Notes under the pieces: model-generated
The model's input: the letters and a program-made list of their open reading frames with translations, nothing else
The model's database searches: none
Told to the model about the DNA's origin: nothing
Made by a program: the position numbers and the translations under genes
From: Arcticimaribacter sp965277835
Lineage (GTDB): Bacteria > Bacteroidota > Bacteroidia > Flavobacteriales > Flavobacteriaceae
Length of the DNA stretch: 64,000 nucleotides
NCBI GenBank assembly: GCA_965277835.1
Contig: OZ255841.1
Span: 992,001-1,056,000 of the forward strand
Reading direction: 5' to 3'
Shown here: piece by piece, positions 54,249 through 63,038 of the stretch
How positions within the stretch are numbered: the first letter of the stretch is position 1
Layout of the letters: each line of letters begins with the position of its first letter

Positions 54249-57200
54249 CGCTTTATGAATTTTATCGTTTCTTCATTTTCTCCGTTATATATCTTTATAA
54301 AATAATTACCCGATGATAAACCACTCATGTCTATAGCTACACGCCGTTCTGAACCATCCACTATCACAGAGTCCCCTTTAAGTGCATTACCTTGAATATC
54401 GTAAATAACATAGTCTATTTGACTCAACTTGCCGCCTACTAAAATATATGCTAAGTCCTCTGCTGGGTTAGGGTATAATACCGAAGGTTTGGCTATATAA
54501 ATCTCTTCTTTATAAACGCCTTGGCAGTGTAAATCTGTCTTTACTTCTATCACATTAAGCCCCTCTTTTAAATTTAAGTTGACACTTGAGCGTGATAGAA
54601 CACGCTTAGGTTCATTGTTTACAACTACATTATAGTCTTCTGACCCAGAAAGTAACAACGTCAATGATAAATCACGCTCGTTTACAAAGGATGACACGCT
54701 CAGCGGCTGGGGTTCGCTTATAGGGATTCTAAAACAAATCTCGTAAAACTTCGTAGGAATACGAACACATACATTATATGTACCGCTCGAAAGATCAGGT
54801 ATTTTAAAGCTAGATGCCTTAAACGTAAAATCTTTATTATACCCATTAGGCCCTGTTACGTTAACCGCATAATTATCTTCTATAGCCTTTATTTCTATTG
54901 CGCCATTATTACGACTTGCACAAGTCTCATCTGATTTTGATATAATTATATTATTAAACTCCTTAGGATGCGTATCACACACATCTCCTATGCCATCGAG
55001 GTCGCTGTCTTTTTGGTCTTTATTTGCCATCGTAGGGCAATTGTCTGCAGTGTTCGAATATCCATCTGCATCATCGTCTGCAACTGCTTTAGCATCCAAA
55101 CAAAACTTGATATTAAATTCTGTTAGCCTAATTTTAGAGTTAATACTAGAATTATCTACTAACAAAGTCCATGTCCCTTGGGAAGATTTTCCTATAAAAT
55201 CATTTAAATTACCCTCTGGACGAAAAGAGTCCGTAAAAGGTGGTAGCCCTTCAAAAATCGATTTTGTTGACGATTGGTCTAAAACAGTGTTTATAAGGCT
55301 GCGTGATTTAAGGGTTTGTCCAGATCCAGAAAAATACCCAAGACCTACTATTCTGCCATCAGATCTGGCTAAAGAAAGAAATACCCCCAACTTTTCCGTA
55401 TCCGTAAAAATTGAAAGCTCTACATCTATATCTAGTACCGTATGGTTATATGGTATATATAGAGGTATCCTAGTCTCTTTTGATAAGGAAATGCCTGAAG
55501 GGTCTATCACCCCGTCAGCTATTGGTACTGATAAATTAGCATTCCCATCAAATACACATGTAATTATTATTGTCTTTAACGTCTGCTCTGCATAACCACT
55601 TGTTCCACAACTACTAAAAGCCCTAACCCTCCAATAATAAGTTGTCTCTTGCTCTAAATCTTGAGCAGGTGTAAACATATTTGTGCTTAATGTAGATGAA
55701 ACCACTATCGTTGAAAAATCACTCTGTTTAGAAAGTTCTATGGTATAGCCTGTAACACCACTACCTGCTTGCCAACTAAACACAGGGCGCAAAGGTTGCG
55801 TAAATACATTTGTTGCAGTTAAACTCGTTGGCGTAGCTGCATTAGTTGATAAGCGACGGTACTCTAAAAGACTAGTATCTTTAACCGATCCAGATGTAGC
55901 CACTAAGGTCATAGAATATAAGCCTGACGAAGGTAAATTACTAAATGTAATTGTTCCTGGCACACTTGCCCCTGAAGCACTCGTCTGTGGAGTTATCGCA
56001 GCAGTAACTCCCAAAGGAAGATTGGTTGCACTTAAATTAATCGCGCCTGTAAAACCAGCATAACGCTCCAAATCAAAACCATAAGACACAGAAGAGGTTG
56101 TGTCACATTCTGTTATTGAACTGCTCTTAAGAACAACTCCAAACTGACGCTTAACTATTGTAAATGGTTGACTGTTTACTGCAAAATAAATACCCCCATC
56201 TGCCTTTATTATCAAGCGGGTACTAGTCGAAGCTAAACTCTCTGAGACTTTATATTCATAACTCCCATCATTAGGGGTGTTTGCTGCTACAAGCGTATTA
56301 AAGTTTTGACCTCCATCGGTAGATAAATAAATAGAAACCGTCTTAGTGTTTATAGGTGCTTTATCCGTGTTTGCTACATCCCATATAATACGTTCTTCAT
56401 TTCCTGTCTTCCAAACTAAACCTGTGGTGTTTTGCGAGGTAACTTTAAAAGGTCCTGAATTGGGATCTACTTGTATTAATTTAATGTCGCGTACGGTTTG
56501 TCCTACTCCTGTGACTGTAGCCGAACGGTCGCGTACGGTTATCCCCCAAGTAAGCGTTCTGCTCACCGTAGAAACAGTTTCCCAATCATCGCTATTATTT
56601 CTAGGGCTAGTTGATGTTAATCGTCCTGCCAATACACGAGACATCGTAGGGATTGTACGTTTAGGAGAACGCACAGGCGCAAACGAACGGTTCTGCGGAC
56701 CAAGTACAAGGGTATGACCAAATGATGCTTCCGTAATAGCTACAGTAGTAACATCCATTTGTTCCCAACAATACGTTAACACATCATTATCGGTATCTGT
56801 AGCAGTTGCAATCAACTCATAAGCAGTACCCATAGGAATACTTATATCCGCTCCTGCCGATACAGTTGGCGCTTTATTGCTAATCGCAGTCTTTGCACCA
56901 CAAGGTGCTTTAGCTATAAAATTCTCTATTTCTCTAATATTATTGTGGTGAAAATAAGGCTCTTTACTCATGGATGGTTGAACACTCGGTGGTGTCCCTG
57001 GATAGCCCATTATAGTTGATCCACTACCAGGTTCAATAGCATGACCTGGTGTACTAAGCTCAATCATATACGAAAATGAATGGCTTGCTCCAAACTGATG
57101 CCCTACTTCATGAATAAAAGTGTAAAAAAATTCGGTATCCATAATAGCGTCAGCTCTACTACTTCCATACCATTTATTATCAGTGCATGCAACACCTTGA

Positions 57201-58066
57201 AATGTAATACCTCCACGACCTTGCTCAAATAAATGTCCTACATCGTATTTATTTACTCCAAAATTATCAAATATCGATTTTGCTCCTGGAGGGGGTGCTG
57301 TCTTTGGGTCGTCAAATATTAAATCTACTCCTGAAACCAACTGAAAACGAATTCCTAATTCCACCTCATAAATCTGATTAAGCTGGTTTACCATACTCAC
57401 CACCTTAGCTAAAGTGTCTTCCTTATTCGTCCCATTTGCAGCATTATTATCTCCAAAAAGCAATGTGAATGATACCGATGCGGTTATCGCCATCCGATAT
57501 GTTCTTAACATACTGTCTGAACCTCTTGCTTCTACTGAACGTGCCTTATAGTTACTCACATCTACGTCGCCCCCTTTTACCAAACATTCAAAACCGCCTC
57601 CCTTTACGTCACTACGCTTATAAAACAAATGCACGCTTTTATCCTCTCCACGCTTTGGCTCAATAAAATGATAGCCTCCAGGGTAATGTAACATCGCGGC
57701 TATACCCTGTGGGGAATAACTCCAGCGCACTGTTACGTCTTTTCTTGTTTTACTTATACCTCTATATACGCCAATATTAGGGTGCTTCTTTGCTAACTCT
57801 GGAGATAGTAAATTATCTTCTACTACTACAAAGGTCTCCAGCTTTCCTAACTCATTGGGGAACGTTATCGTTTGCTCTGCCTTTAGACCTCTACCCTGTA
57901 CAAAACCCTTAAACTGCTCTGTGTCTAAAATAAGGGTCTTTATCTTCTCTTCGGAAGCAACACCACGAGATAATAACTTATCTGTACTAAATTTCCATAA
58001 ATCTTGAGAATGAAGGGAAAAAGAAATTAATGCCCCTAAAATGAATAGTCTGAGTTTTGTTCTCAT
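54245..58066 (-). CDS. Secreted reprolysin-like metalloprotease, array copy 4, T9SS cargo
   Basis: A 1,273-residue paralogue at the promoter-proximal end of the array. Layout as in copy 1. Differences near the active site: TFIHEVGHQFGASH where the others have TFAHEVGH, and the Met-turn reads IMGYPG instead of IMSYPG. The P-domain is again distinct (FLSLARSDGRIVGLGYF). The codon before its ATG is GTT, not GTG as in the other copies, which fixes ATG as the start of the family. It has its own leader and candidate promoter and is coupled to a lipoprotein. Confidence 0.88.
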   Translation of the reverse strand: MRTKLRLFILGALISFSLHSQDLWKFSTDKLLSRGVASEEKIKTLILDTEQFKGFVQGRGLKAEQTITFPNELGKLETFVVVEDNLLSPELAKKHPNIGVYRGISKTRKDVTVRWSYSPQGIAAMLHYPGGYHFIEPKRGEDKSVHLFYKRSDVKGGGFECLVKGGDVDVSNYKARSVEARGSDSMLRTYRMAITASVSFTLLFGDNNAANGTNKEDTLAKVVSMVNQLNQIYEVELGIRFQLVSGVDLIFDDPKTAPPPGAKSIFDNFGVNKYDVGHLFEQGRGGITFQGVACTDNKWYGSSRADAIMDTEFFYTFIHEVGHQFGASHSFSYMIELSTPGHAIEPGSGSTIMGYPGTPPSVQPSMSKEPYFHHNNIREIENFIAKAPCGAKTAISNKAPTVSAGADISIPMGTAYELIATATDTDNDVLTYCWEQMDVTTVAITEASFGHTLVLGPQNRSFAPVRSPKRTIPTMSRVLAGRLTSTSPRNNSDDWETVSTVSRTLTWGITVRDRSATVTGVGQTVRDIKLIQVDPNSGPFKVTSQNTTGLVWKTGNEERIIWDVANTDKAPINTKTVSIYLSTDGGQNFNTLVAANTPNDGSYEYKVSESLASTSTRLIIKADGGIYFAVNSQPFTIVKRQFGVVLKSSSITECDTTSSVSYGFDLERYAGFTGAINLSATNLPLGVTAAITPQTSASGASVPGTITFSNLPSSGLYSMTLVATSGSVKDTSLLEYRRLSTNAATPTSLTATNVFTQPLRPVFSWQAGSGVTGYTIELSKQSDFSTIVVSSTLSTNMFTPAQDLEQETTYYWRVRAFSSCGTSGYAEQTLKTIIITCVFDGNANLSVPIADGVIDPSGISLSKETRIPLYIPYNHTVLDIDVELSIFTDTEKLGVFLSLARSDGRIVGLGYFSGSGQTLKSRSLINTVLDQSSTKSIFEGLPPFTDSFRPEGNLNDFIGKSSQGTWTLLVDNSSINSKIRLTEFNIKFCLDAKAVADDDADGYSNTADNCPTMANKDQKDSDLDGIGDVCDTHPKEFNNIIISKSDETCASRNNGAIEIKAIEDNYAVNVTGPNGYNKDFTFKASSFKIPDLSSGTYNVCVRIPTKFYEICFRIPISEPQPLSVSSFVNERDLSLTLLLSGSEDYNVVVNNEPKRVLSRSSVNLNLKEGLNVIEVKTDLHCQGVYKEEIYIAKPSVLYPNPAEDLAYILVGGKLSQIDYVIYDIQGNALKGDSVIVDGSERRVAIDMSGLSSGNYFIKIYNGENEETIKFIKR

Positions 58067-58150
58067 AACCTTTCTAGTTTAAATCTTTAGAGCATCTAAA
58101 AGTCAAATACTAGACTGAAAGATAATGCGCCTTAAAGTGTTTGTCTATCT

Positions 58151-58158
58151 CAAATGTA
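58151..58158 (-). promoter_or_regulatory. Candidate -7 element for metalloprotease copy 4
   Basis: TACATTTG on the minus strand, 85 bases before the ATG, identical to the copy-3 element and in the same position. The 235-base spacer between this gene and the DUF3467 gene holds this leader, AT-rich DNA and the downstream terminator, with no gene seen. Confidence 0.55.
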
Positions 58159-58265
58159 ATAATGTTATTTTATATTTAAATAACGATATTTTATAAATCT
58201 TAAAAAAAACTAAAAATTTAACATTTAAGGGCAGTCTATCATAACCGTTTATTTTGTCCTAACAT

Positions 58266-58294
58266 AAAAAAACCCCGATTTAAAATCGAGGTTT
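58266..58294 (-). terminator. Rho-independent terminator of the rpoBC-DUF3467 operon
   Basis: AAACCCCGATTT and AAATCGAGGTTT form a 12-base stem with one mismatch (G-U in RNA) and a tiny loop. On the minus strand it is followed by a U-run from the A-tract at 58266-58272. It lies just after the DUF3467 stop codon and insulates the array from the polymerase operon. Confidence 0.8.
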
Positions 58295-58302
58295 GTTTTG
58301 TT

Positions 58303-58614
58303 TTATGCTTCTCCGGTAGGTCCAAAGTTTAGCGGTATCGGAGGTTGTTCATGAAATTGAATTTCTCCGTTTGCTTGCTCAAAGCGGCTGATGTTTTCGC
58401 TCAACGCTTTTTGTAGCCTTTTGGCATGCTGAGGTGTCAAAATAATTCGAGACTTAACCTTAGCCTTGGGCGCACCTGGCATCATAGAAATAAAATCTAC
58501 AATAAACTCGGAGACCGAATGATTAATAATTGCTAAATTAGAATATACCCCCTCGGCGGTTGTTTCGTCTAGTTCAATATTAATTTTTTGTTCTTCTGTG
58601 TTCGAGTTGCTCAT
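58303..58614 (-). CDS. DUF3467 protein
   Basis: A 103-residue protein of the DUF3467 family. It contains YSNLAIINHSVSEFIVDF and KSRIILTPQHAKRLQKAL, the conserved core, and ends FGPTGEA. It overlaps the rpoC stop codon by four bases, so it is translated with the polymerase subunit. This neighbourhood is regular in Flavobacteriia. The function is unknown. Confidence 0.88.
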   Translation of the reverse strand: MSNSNTEEQKINIELDETTAEGVYSNLAIINHSVSEFIVDFISMMPGAPKAKVKSRIILTPQHAKRLQKALSENISRFEQANGEIQFHEQPPIPLNFGPTGEA

Positions 58615-61600
58615 AGTTCTACTTCTATTTCTGCTTCGCTTTTGTTTATTAATAAACTTGTGTATTCTTCTTTAGAGCCTACGATAAGGTTTCCATATTC
58701 TCTAAGACCTGTACCAGCAGGGATTTTATGTCCTACTATTACATTTTCTTTCAAGCCCTCTAGGGTATCTTCTTTTCCGCTTACAGCTGCTTCATTCAAT
58801 ACTTTGGTTGTTTCTTGGAACGATGCCGCAGAAATAAACGATTTTGTTTGAAGCGAAGCTCTTGTTATTCCCTGAAGCTCTGGGGTTGCCGTAGCAGAAC
58901 GTGCGTCTCGTGCTACAACTAAGTTTTTACCCTCACGTTTAAGAATTGAGTTCTCATCGCGGAAGTCCCTCGAAGAAATTAACTGCCCTTCTTTTAGGTT
59001 TTGAGAATCGCCTGCTTCTTCTACAACTTTTTTGCCAAACAACGCGTCGTTCTCTGCAATGAAATCATATTTATGAATTAATTGATTCTCTAATAAAATA
59101 GTATCCCCTGGGTCGTTAATTCTTACTTTACGCATCATTTGTCGTACAACTACTTCAAAGTGTTTATCGTTAATCTTAACACCTTGCAGTCTATATACCT
59201 CTTGTACTTCGTTTACCAAATACTGCTGAACTGCCGATGGACCTTTGATTTTTAAAATATCTGCTGGGGCAATTGCGCCATCAGATAAAGGCATTCCCGA
59301 TTTTATATAGTCATTTTCTTGAACCAAAATTTGATTAGAAAGTTTAACTAAATACTTCTTAATATCTCCAAATTTAGACTCCACAACAATCTCGCGGTTT
59401 CCTCTTTTAATTTTTCCAAAAGACACCACACCATCAATTTCAGAAACCACAGCAGGGTTCGATGGGTTTCGTGCTTCGAAAAGCTCTGTTACTCGAGGAA
59501 GTCCTCCTGTAATATCACTAGAACGCGCAGATTTTCTTGGAATTTTTACCAAAATTTTACCTTCGGCGATTTGCTCGTTATCGTCCACCATTATATGGGC
59601 GCCAACAGGCAAGTTATACGAACGCAATGTGGTTCCTTTTTTGTCTTGAATTAATAAGGTAGGTATGTCCTTTTTGTTTCTCGAATCTGAAATAACTTTT
59701 TCTTGGAAACCTGTTTGTTCGTCAATTTCTACTTGATATGTAACACCTTGCTCAATGTTTTCATAAACAATTTTACCAGGGAACTCAGACACAATAACAC
59801 CGTTAAATGGATCCCACTGACAAATTAAATCCCCAGCTTTAACCGTACTGTTATTTTTTATTGCCAATATCGACCCATAAGGGATATTATTGGTACTTAA
59901 AACACTTTTGGTTTTCTTATCTAGTAATTTAATTTCTGACGTTCTCGAAATTACAATATTAACCTCGTTGCCACTTGCATCTGTACCTTTAACCGTTTTA
60001 AGGTCTTCTATTTCTGCAACACCATTAAACTTAATACGAAGTTCGTTTTCTTGCGAACTACCACCAGCTACCCCTCCTACGTGGAATGTTCTTAGGGTAA
60101 GCTGTGTTCCTGGTTCTCCAATAGATTGTGCGGCTACAACACCTACGGCTTCTCCTTTTTGAACTGTTTTACCAGTCGCAAGGTTTCTACCATAACACGA
60201 CACACAAATTCCTTTTTTGGCTTCGCAAGTTAACGCAGAACGTACTTCTACAGAGCTTATAGGTAACTCATTAATAATACCTGCTGCTGCATCCGAAATT
60301 TCATGACCTTCACTTACAATAACCTCGCCGTCCAATGGGTTAACAACATCGAATAAAGCAATACGTCCTTGAATACGGTCTGCTAAAGATTCTACTATTT
60401 CTTCGTTTTTACGAAGTGGCTTAACCTCAATTCCTCTAAGTGTGCCACAATCTACTTCGTTGATTATAACGTCTTGAGACACATCGACCAAACGTCGGGT
60501 TAAGTATCCTGCATCTGCGGTTTTAAGTGCCGTATCTGCAAGTCCCTTACGCGCTCCGTGTGTAGAAATAAAATATTCTAATATCGAAAGTCCTTCCTTA
60601 AAGTTCGAAAGAATTGGGTTTTCAATAATTTCACCTCCTGCTGCTGATTTTTTAGGCTTTGCCATTAATCCACGCATTCCGGTTAACTGACGAATTTGCT
60701 CTTTGGAACCCCGTGCCCCAGAATCGAGCATCATATACACAGAGTTAAACCCTTGTTGGTCTTCACTAATTCGTTTCATTGCCAAGTTTGTTAGGCGCGA
60801 ATTGGTGTTTGTCCAAATGTCAATAATTTGGTTATAACGCTCATTATTAGTAATAAGCCCCATATTATAATTCCCCTTAATATTTTCGACTAAAGCATTT
60901 GCTTCGTCTATCAATTTTGTTTTTTCTGGCGGAATAATAATATCACCTAAACTAAATGACAATCCTCCTTTAAATGCAAACGCATATCCCATGCCCTTAA
61001 TTTTATCTAAAAAATCTGCGGTTTCGGGGACACTTGTAACTTTAAGAATTTTACTAATAATTTCGCGAAGGTTTTTCTTAGTAAGTACTTCGTTAAAGTA
61101 GCCTGCTTTTTCTGGAACTACTTCATTAAATAGTACACGCCCAACGGTAGTGTCTATAATTTTATATTCTAACTCTCCTTTTTCATTAAGGTCTTTTATT
61201 CTTATCTTAATGGTAGTATTAATCTCTATACGTTTTTCGTTGTACGCTATATGTACTTCTTCGGTAGAGTAAAATATAAGTCCTTCTCCTTTTATTTTAT
61301 TTTTAGGTGTAGAAACACGTGCTTTAGTCATATAATATAATCCTAAAACCATGTCTTGCGAAGGTACTGTTACTGGCGATCCGTTTGCAGGGTTCAAAAT
61401 ATTATGAGACGCCAACATCAAAAGTTGAGACTCTAAAATAGCTTCGGGTCCTAGTGGTAAATGTACCGCCATTTGGTCACCATCAAAATCAGCATTAAAT
61501 GCCGTACATACCAAGGGATGCAACTGAATTGCTTTACCTTCGATAAGTTTTGGTTGAAATGCCTGAATACCTAAACGGTGTAATGTAGGCGCACGGTTTA

Positions 61601-62918
61601 ATAAAACCGGATGCCCTTTAAGTACATTCTCTAAGATATCCCATACTACAGGCTCTTTGCGGTCTATAATTTTCTTTGCAGATTTTACTGTTTTAACAAT
61701 ACCGCGTTCAATTAATTTTCGAGTAATAAATGGTTTATATAACTCTGCTGCCATGTCTTTTGGGAGACCACATTCAAATAATCTCAACTCGGGACCAACA
61801 ACAATAACAGAACGTGCTGAATAGTCAACCCGTTTTCCTAATAAGTTTTGACGAAAACGCCCTTGCTTTCCTTTCAATGAATCTGAAAGCGATTTTAAAG
61901 GTCGGTTTGAGTCTGTTTTTACTGCAGATGATTTTCTTGTGTTATCAAAAAGTGAATCTACCGATTCTTGAAGCATCCGTTTTTCATTTCGTAAAATAAC
62001 TTCAGGTGCTTTTATTTCTATCAAACGCTTTAATCGGTTGTTACGAATAATTACACGGCGATACAGGTCATTCAAATCTGATGTTGCAAAACGACCTCCG
62101 TCCAAAGGAACTAATGGGCGTAATTCTGGTGGAATTACAGGAATGACTTTCATAATCATCCACTCAGGTAGGTTTTGCTTTCGTTGGTTTGCATCGCGAA
62201 GTGCCTCGACAACTTGAAGCCTTTTTAATGCCTCTGTTTTACGTTGTTTAGACGTTTCGTTATTTGCTTTGTGTCGCAGTTGGTACGATAACTCTTCTAA
62301 GTCAACTCTAGAAAGTAGAGCGATTAGACAGTCTGCTCCCATTTTAGCAATAAACTTTTCGGGGTCTGACTCGTCTAAATATTGGTTTTCGATAGGTAGT
62401 TTTTCGAGTGCGTTTAAATACTCTTCTTCCGTCAAAAAGTCCATTTTTTGTAATGGCTCGCCTTCTTCATTGGTTGCAGCACCTGGCTGCACTACTACAT
62501 AACGCTCGTAATAGATAATCATATCGAGCTTTTTCGATGGTAAACCTAAGAGATACCCAATTTTGTTTGGTAACGAACGAAAATACCAAATATGTGCTAC
62601 TGGTACCACAAGGTTAATATGCCCTACACGGTCTCTTCTTACTTTCTTTTCGGTAACCTCAACACCACATCTATCGCAAATAATCCCTTTATATCGTATT
62701 CTTTTATATTTTCCACAAGCACACTCAAAATCTTTAATAGGACCAAATATACGCTCGCAAAAAAGACCGTCTCGCTCGGGTTTGTGTGTTCTATAATTGA
62801 TAGTCTCGGGTTTTAAAACCTCGCCGCTAGAATTTCCCAAAATGACCTCAGGAGAAGATAATCCAATTGTAATTTTATTGAATTTTTTTTGAGTAATTAT
62901 TTCGCTATTTCGTATCAT
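58611..62918 (-). CDS. rpoC: DNA-directed RNA polymerase subunit beta'
   Basis: The catalytic-clamp subunit of RNA polymerase, 1,435 residues. The N-terminal zinc site has CACGKYKR and CDRCGVEV near residues 67-85, and the catalytic magnesium loop is NADFDGDQMAVH near residue 475. The second zinc region with CEAKKGICVSCYGRN near 910 and the long C-terminal beta' jaw are present. It follows rpoB by 120 bases, and DUF3467 overlaps its end. No intein or large insertion is visible. Confidence 0.97.
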   Translation of the reverse strand: MIRNSEIITQKKFNKITIGLSSPEVILGNSSGEVLKPETINYRTHKPERDGLFCERIFGPIKDFECACGKYKRIRYKGIICDRCGVEVTEKKVRRDRVGHINLVVPVAHIWYFRSLPNKIGYLLGLPSKKLDMIIYYERYVVVQPGAATNEEGEPLQKMDFLTEEEYLNALEKLPIENQYLDESDPEKFIAKMGADCLIALLSRVDLEELSYQLRHKANNETSKQRKTEALKRLQVVEALRDANQRKQNLPEWMIMKVIPVIPPELRPLVPLDGGRFATSDLNDLYRRVIIRNNRLKRLIEIKAPEVILRNEKRMLQESVDSLFDNTRKSSAVKTDSNRPLKSLSDSLKGKQGRFRQNLLGKRVDYSARSVIVVGPELRLFECGLPKDMAAELYKPFITRKLIERGIVKTVKSAKKIIDRKEPVVWDILENVLKGHPVLLNRAPTLHRLGIQAFQPKLIEGKAIQLHPLVCTAFNADFDGDQMAVHLPLGPEAILESQLLMLASHNILNPANGSPVTVPSQDMVLGLYYMTKARVSTPKNKIKGEGLIFYSTEEVHIAYNEKRIEINTTIKIRIKDLNEKGELEYKIIDTTVGRVLFNEVVPEKAGYFNEVLTKKNLREIISKILKVTSVPETADFLDKIKGMGYAFAFKGGLSFSLGDIIIPPEKTKLIDEANALVENIKGNYNMGLITNNERYNQIIDIWTNTNSRLTNLAMKRISEDQQGFNSVYMMLDSGARGSKEQIRQLTGMRGLMAKPKKSAAGGEIIENPILSNFKEGLSILEYFISTHGARKGLADTALKTADAGYLTRRLVDVSQDVIINEVDCGTLRGIEVKPLRKNEEIVESLADRIQGRIALFDVVNPLDGEVIVSEGHEISDAAAGIINELPISSVEVRSALTCEAKKGICVSCYGRNLATGKTVQKGEAVGVVAAQSIGEPGTQLTLRTFHVGGVAGGSSQENELRIKFNGVAEIEDLKTVKGTDASGNEVNIVISRTSEIKLLDKKTKSVLSTNNIPYGSILAIKNNSTVKAGDLICQWDPFNGVIVSEFPGKIVYENIEQGVTYQVEIDEQTGFQEKVISDSRNKKDIPTLLIQDKKGTTLRSYNLPVGAHIMVDDNEQIAEGKILVKIPRKSARSSDITGGLPRVTELFEARNPSNPAVVSEIDGVVSFGKIKRGNREIVVESKFGDIKKYLVKLSNQILVQENDYIKSGMPLSDGAIAPADILKIKGPSAVQQYLVNEVQEVYRLQGVKINDKHFEVVVRQMMRKVRINDPGDTILLENQLIHKYDFIAENDALFGKKVVEEAGDSQNLKEGQLISSRDFRDENSILKREGKNLVVARDARSATATPELQGITRASLQTKSFISAASFQETTKVLNEAAVSGKEDTLEGLKENVIVGHKIPAGTGLREYGNLIVGSKEEYTSLLINKSEAEIEVEL

Positions 62919-63038
62919 AACTGCCTATTGTTTTTATTTTTTATTAAAAAAGACTTTTTATTAACCCATTGGTATTAGCTCTAAAACTAAATTTATTTTT
63001 ATGTATCATAAAAATATGTGTCATAACTAAGTCCGCTT

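Larger units (their letters stand above)
39934..58240 (-). repeat. Tandem array of four metalloprotease-lipoprotein units
   Basis: Four units of about 4.6-4.8 kb lie head to tail. Metalloprotease start codons are at 58066, 53257, 48646 and 43912. Each unit is a leader of up to 160 bases, a protease gene and a lipoprotein gene; the lipoprotein is vestigial in the last unit. Long stretches are nearly identical at DNA level between units. Conserved DNA also continues beyond the lipoprotein stop codons: 39934-39990 matches 44060-44125. No transposase, integrase or att-like repeat was seen in or beside the array. Confidence 0.9.

Noticed and set aside
39934..58240. The array as a prophage or integrative element.
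   Set aside because: No integrase, transposase, tRNA target, terminal repeats or phage genes were seen; tandem duplication in place explains it better.
62919..63038. 120-base rpoB-rpoC spacer with two similar ATGT(A/G)TCATAA words as a possible regulatory element.
   Set aside because: The similarity is short and the DNA very AT-rich; chance is a sufficient explanation.
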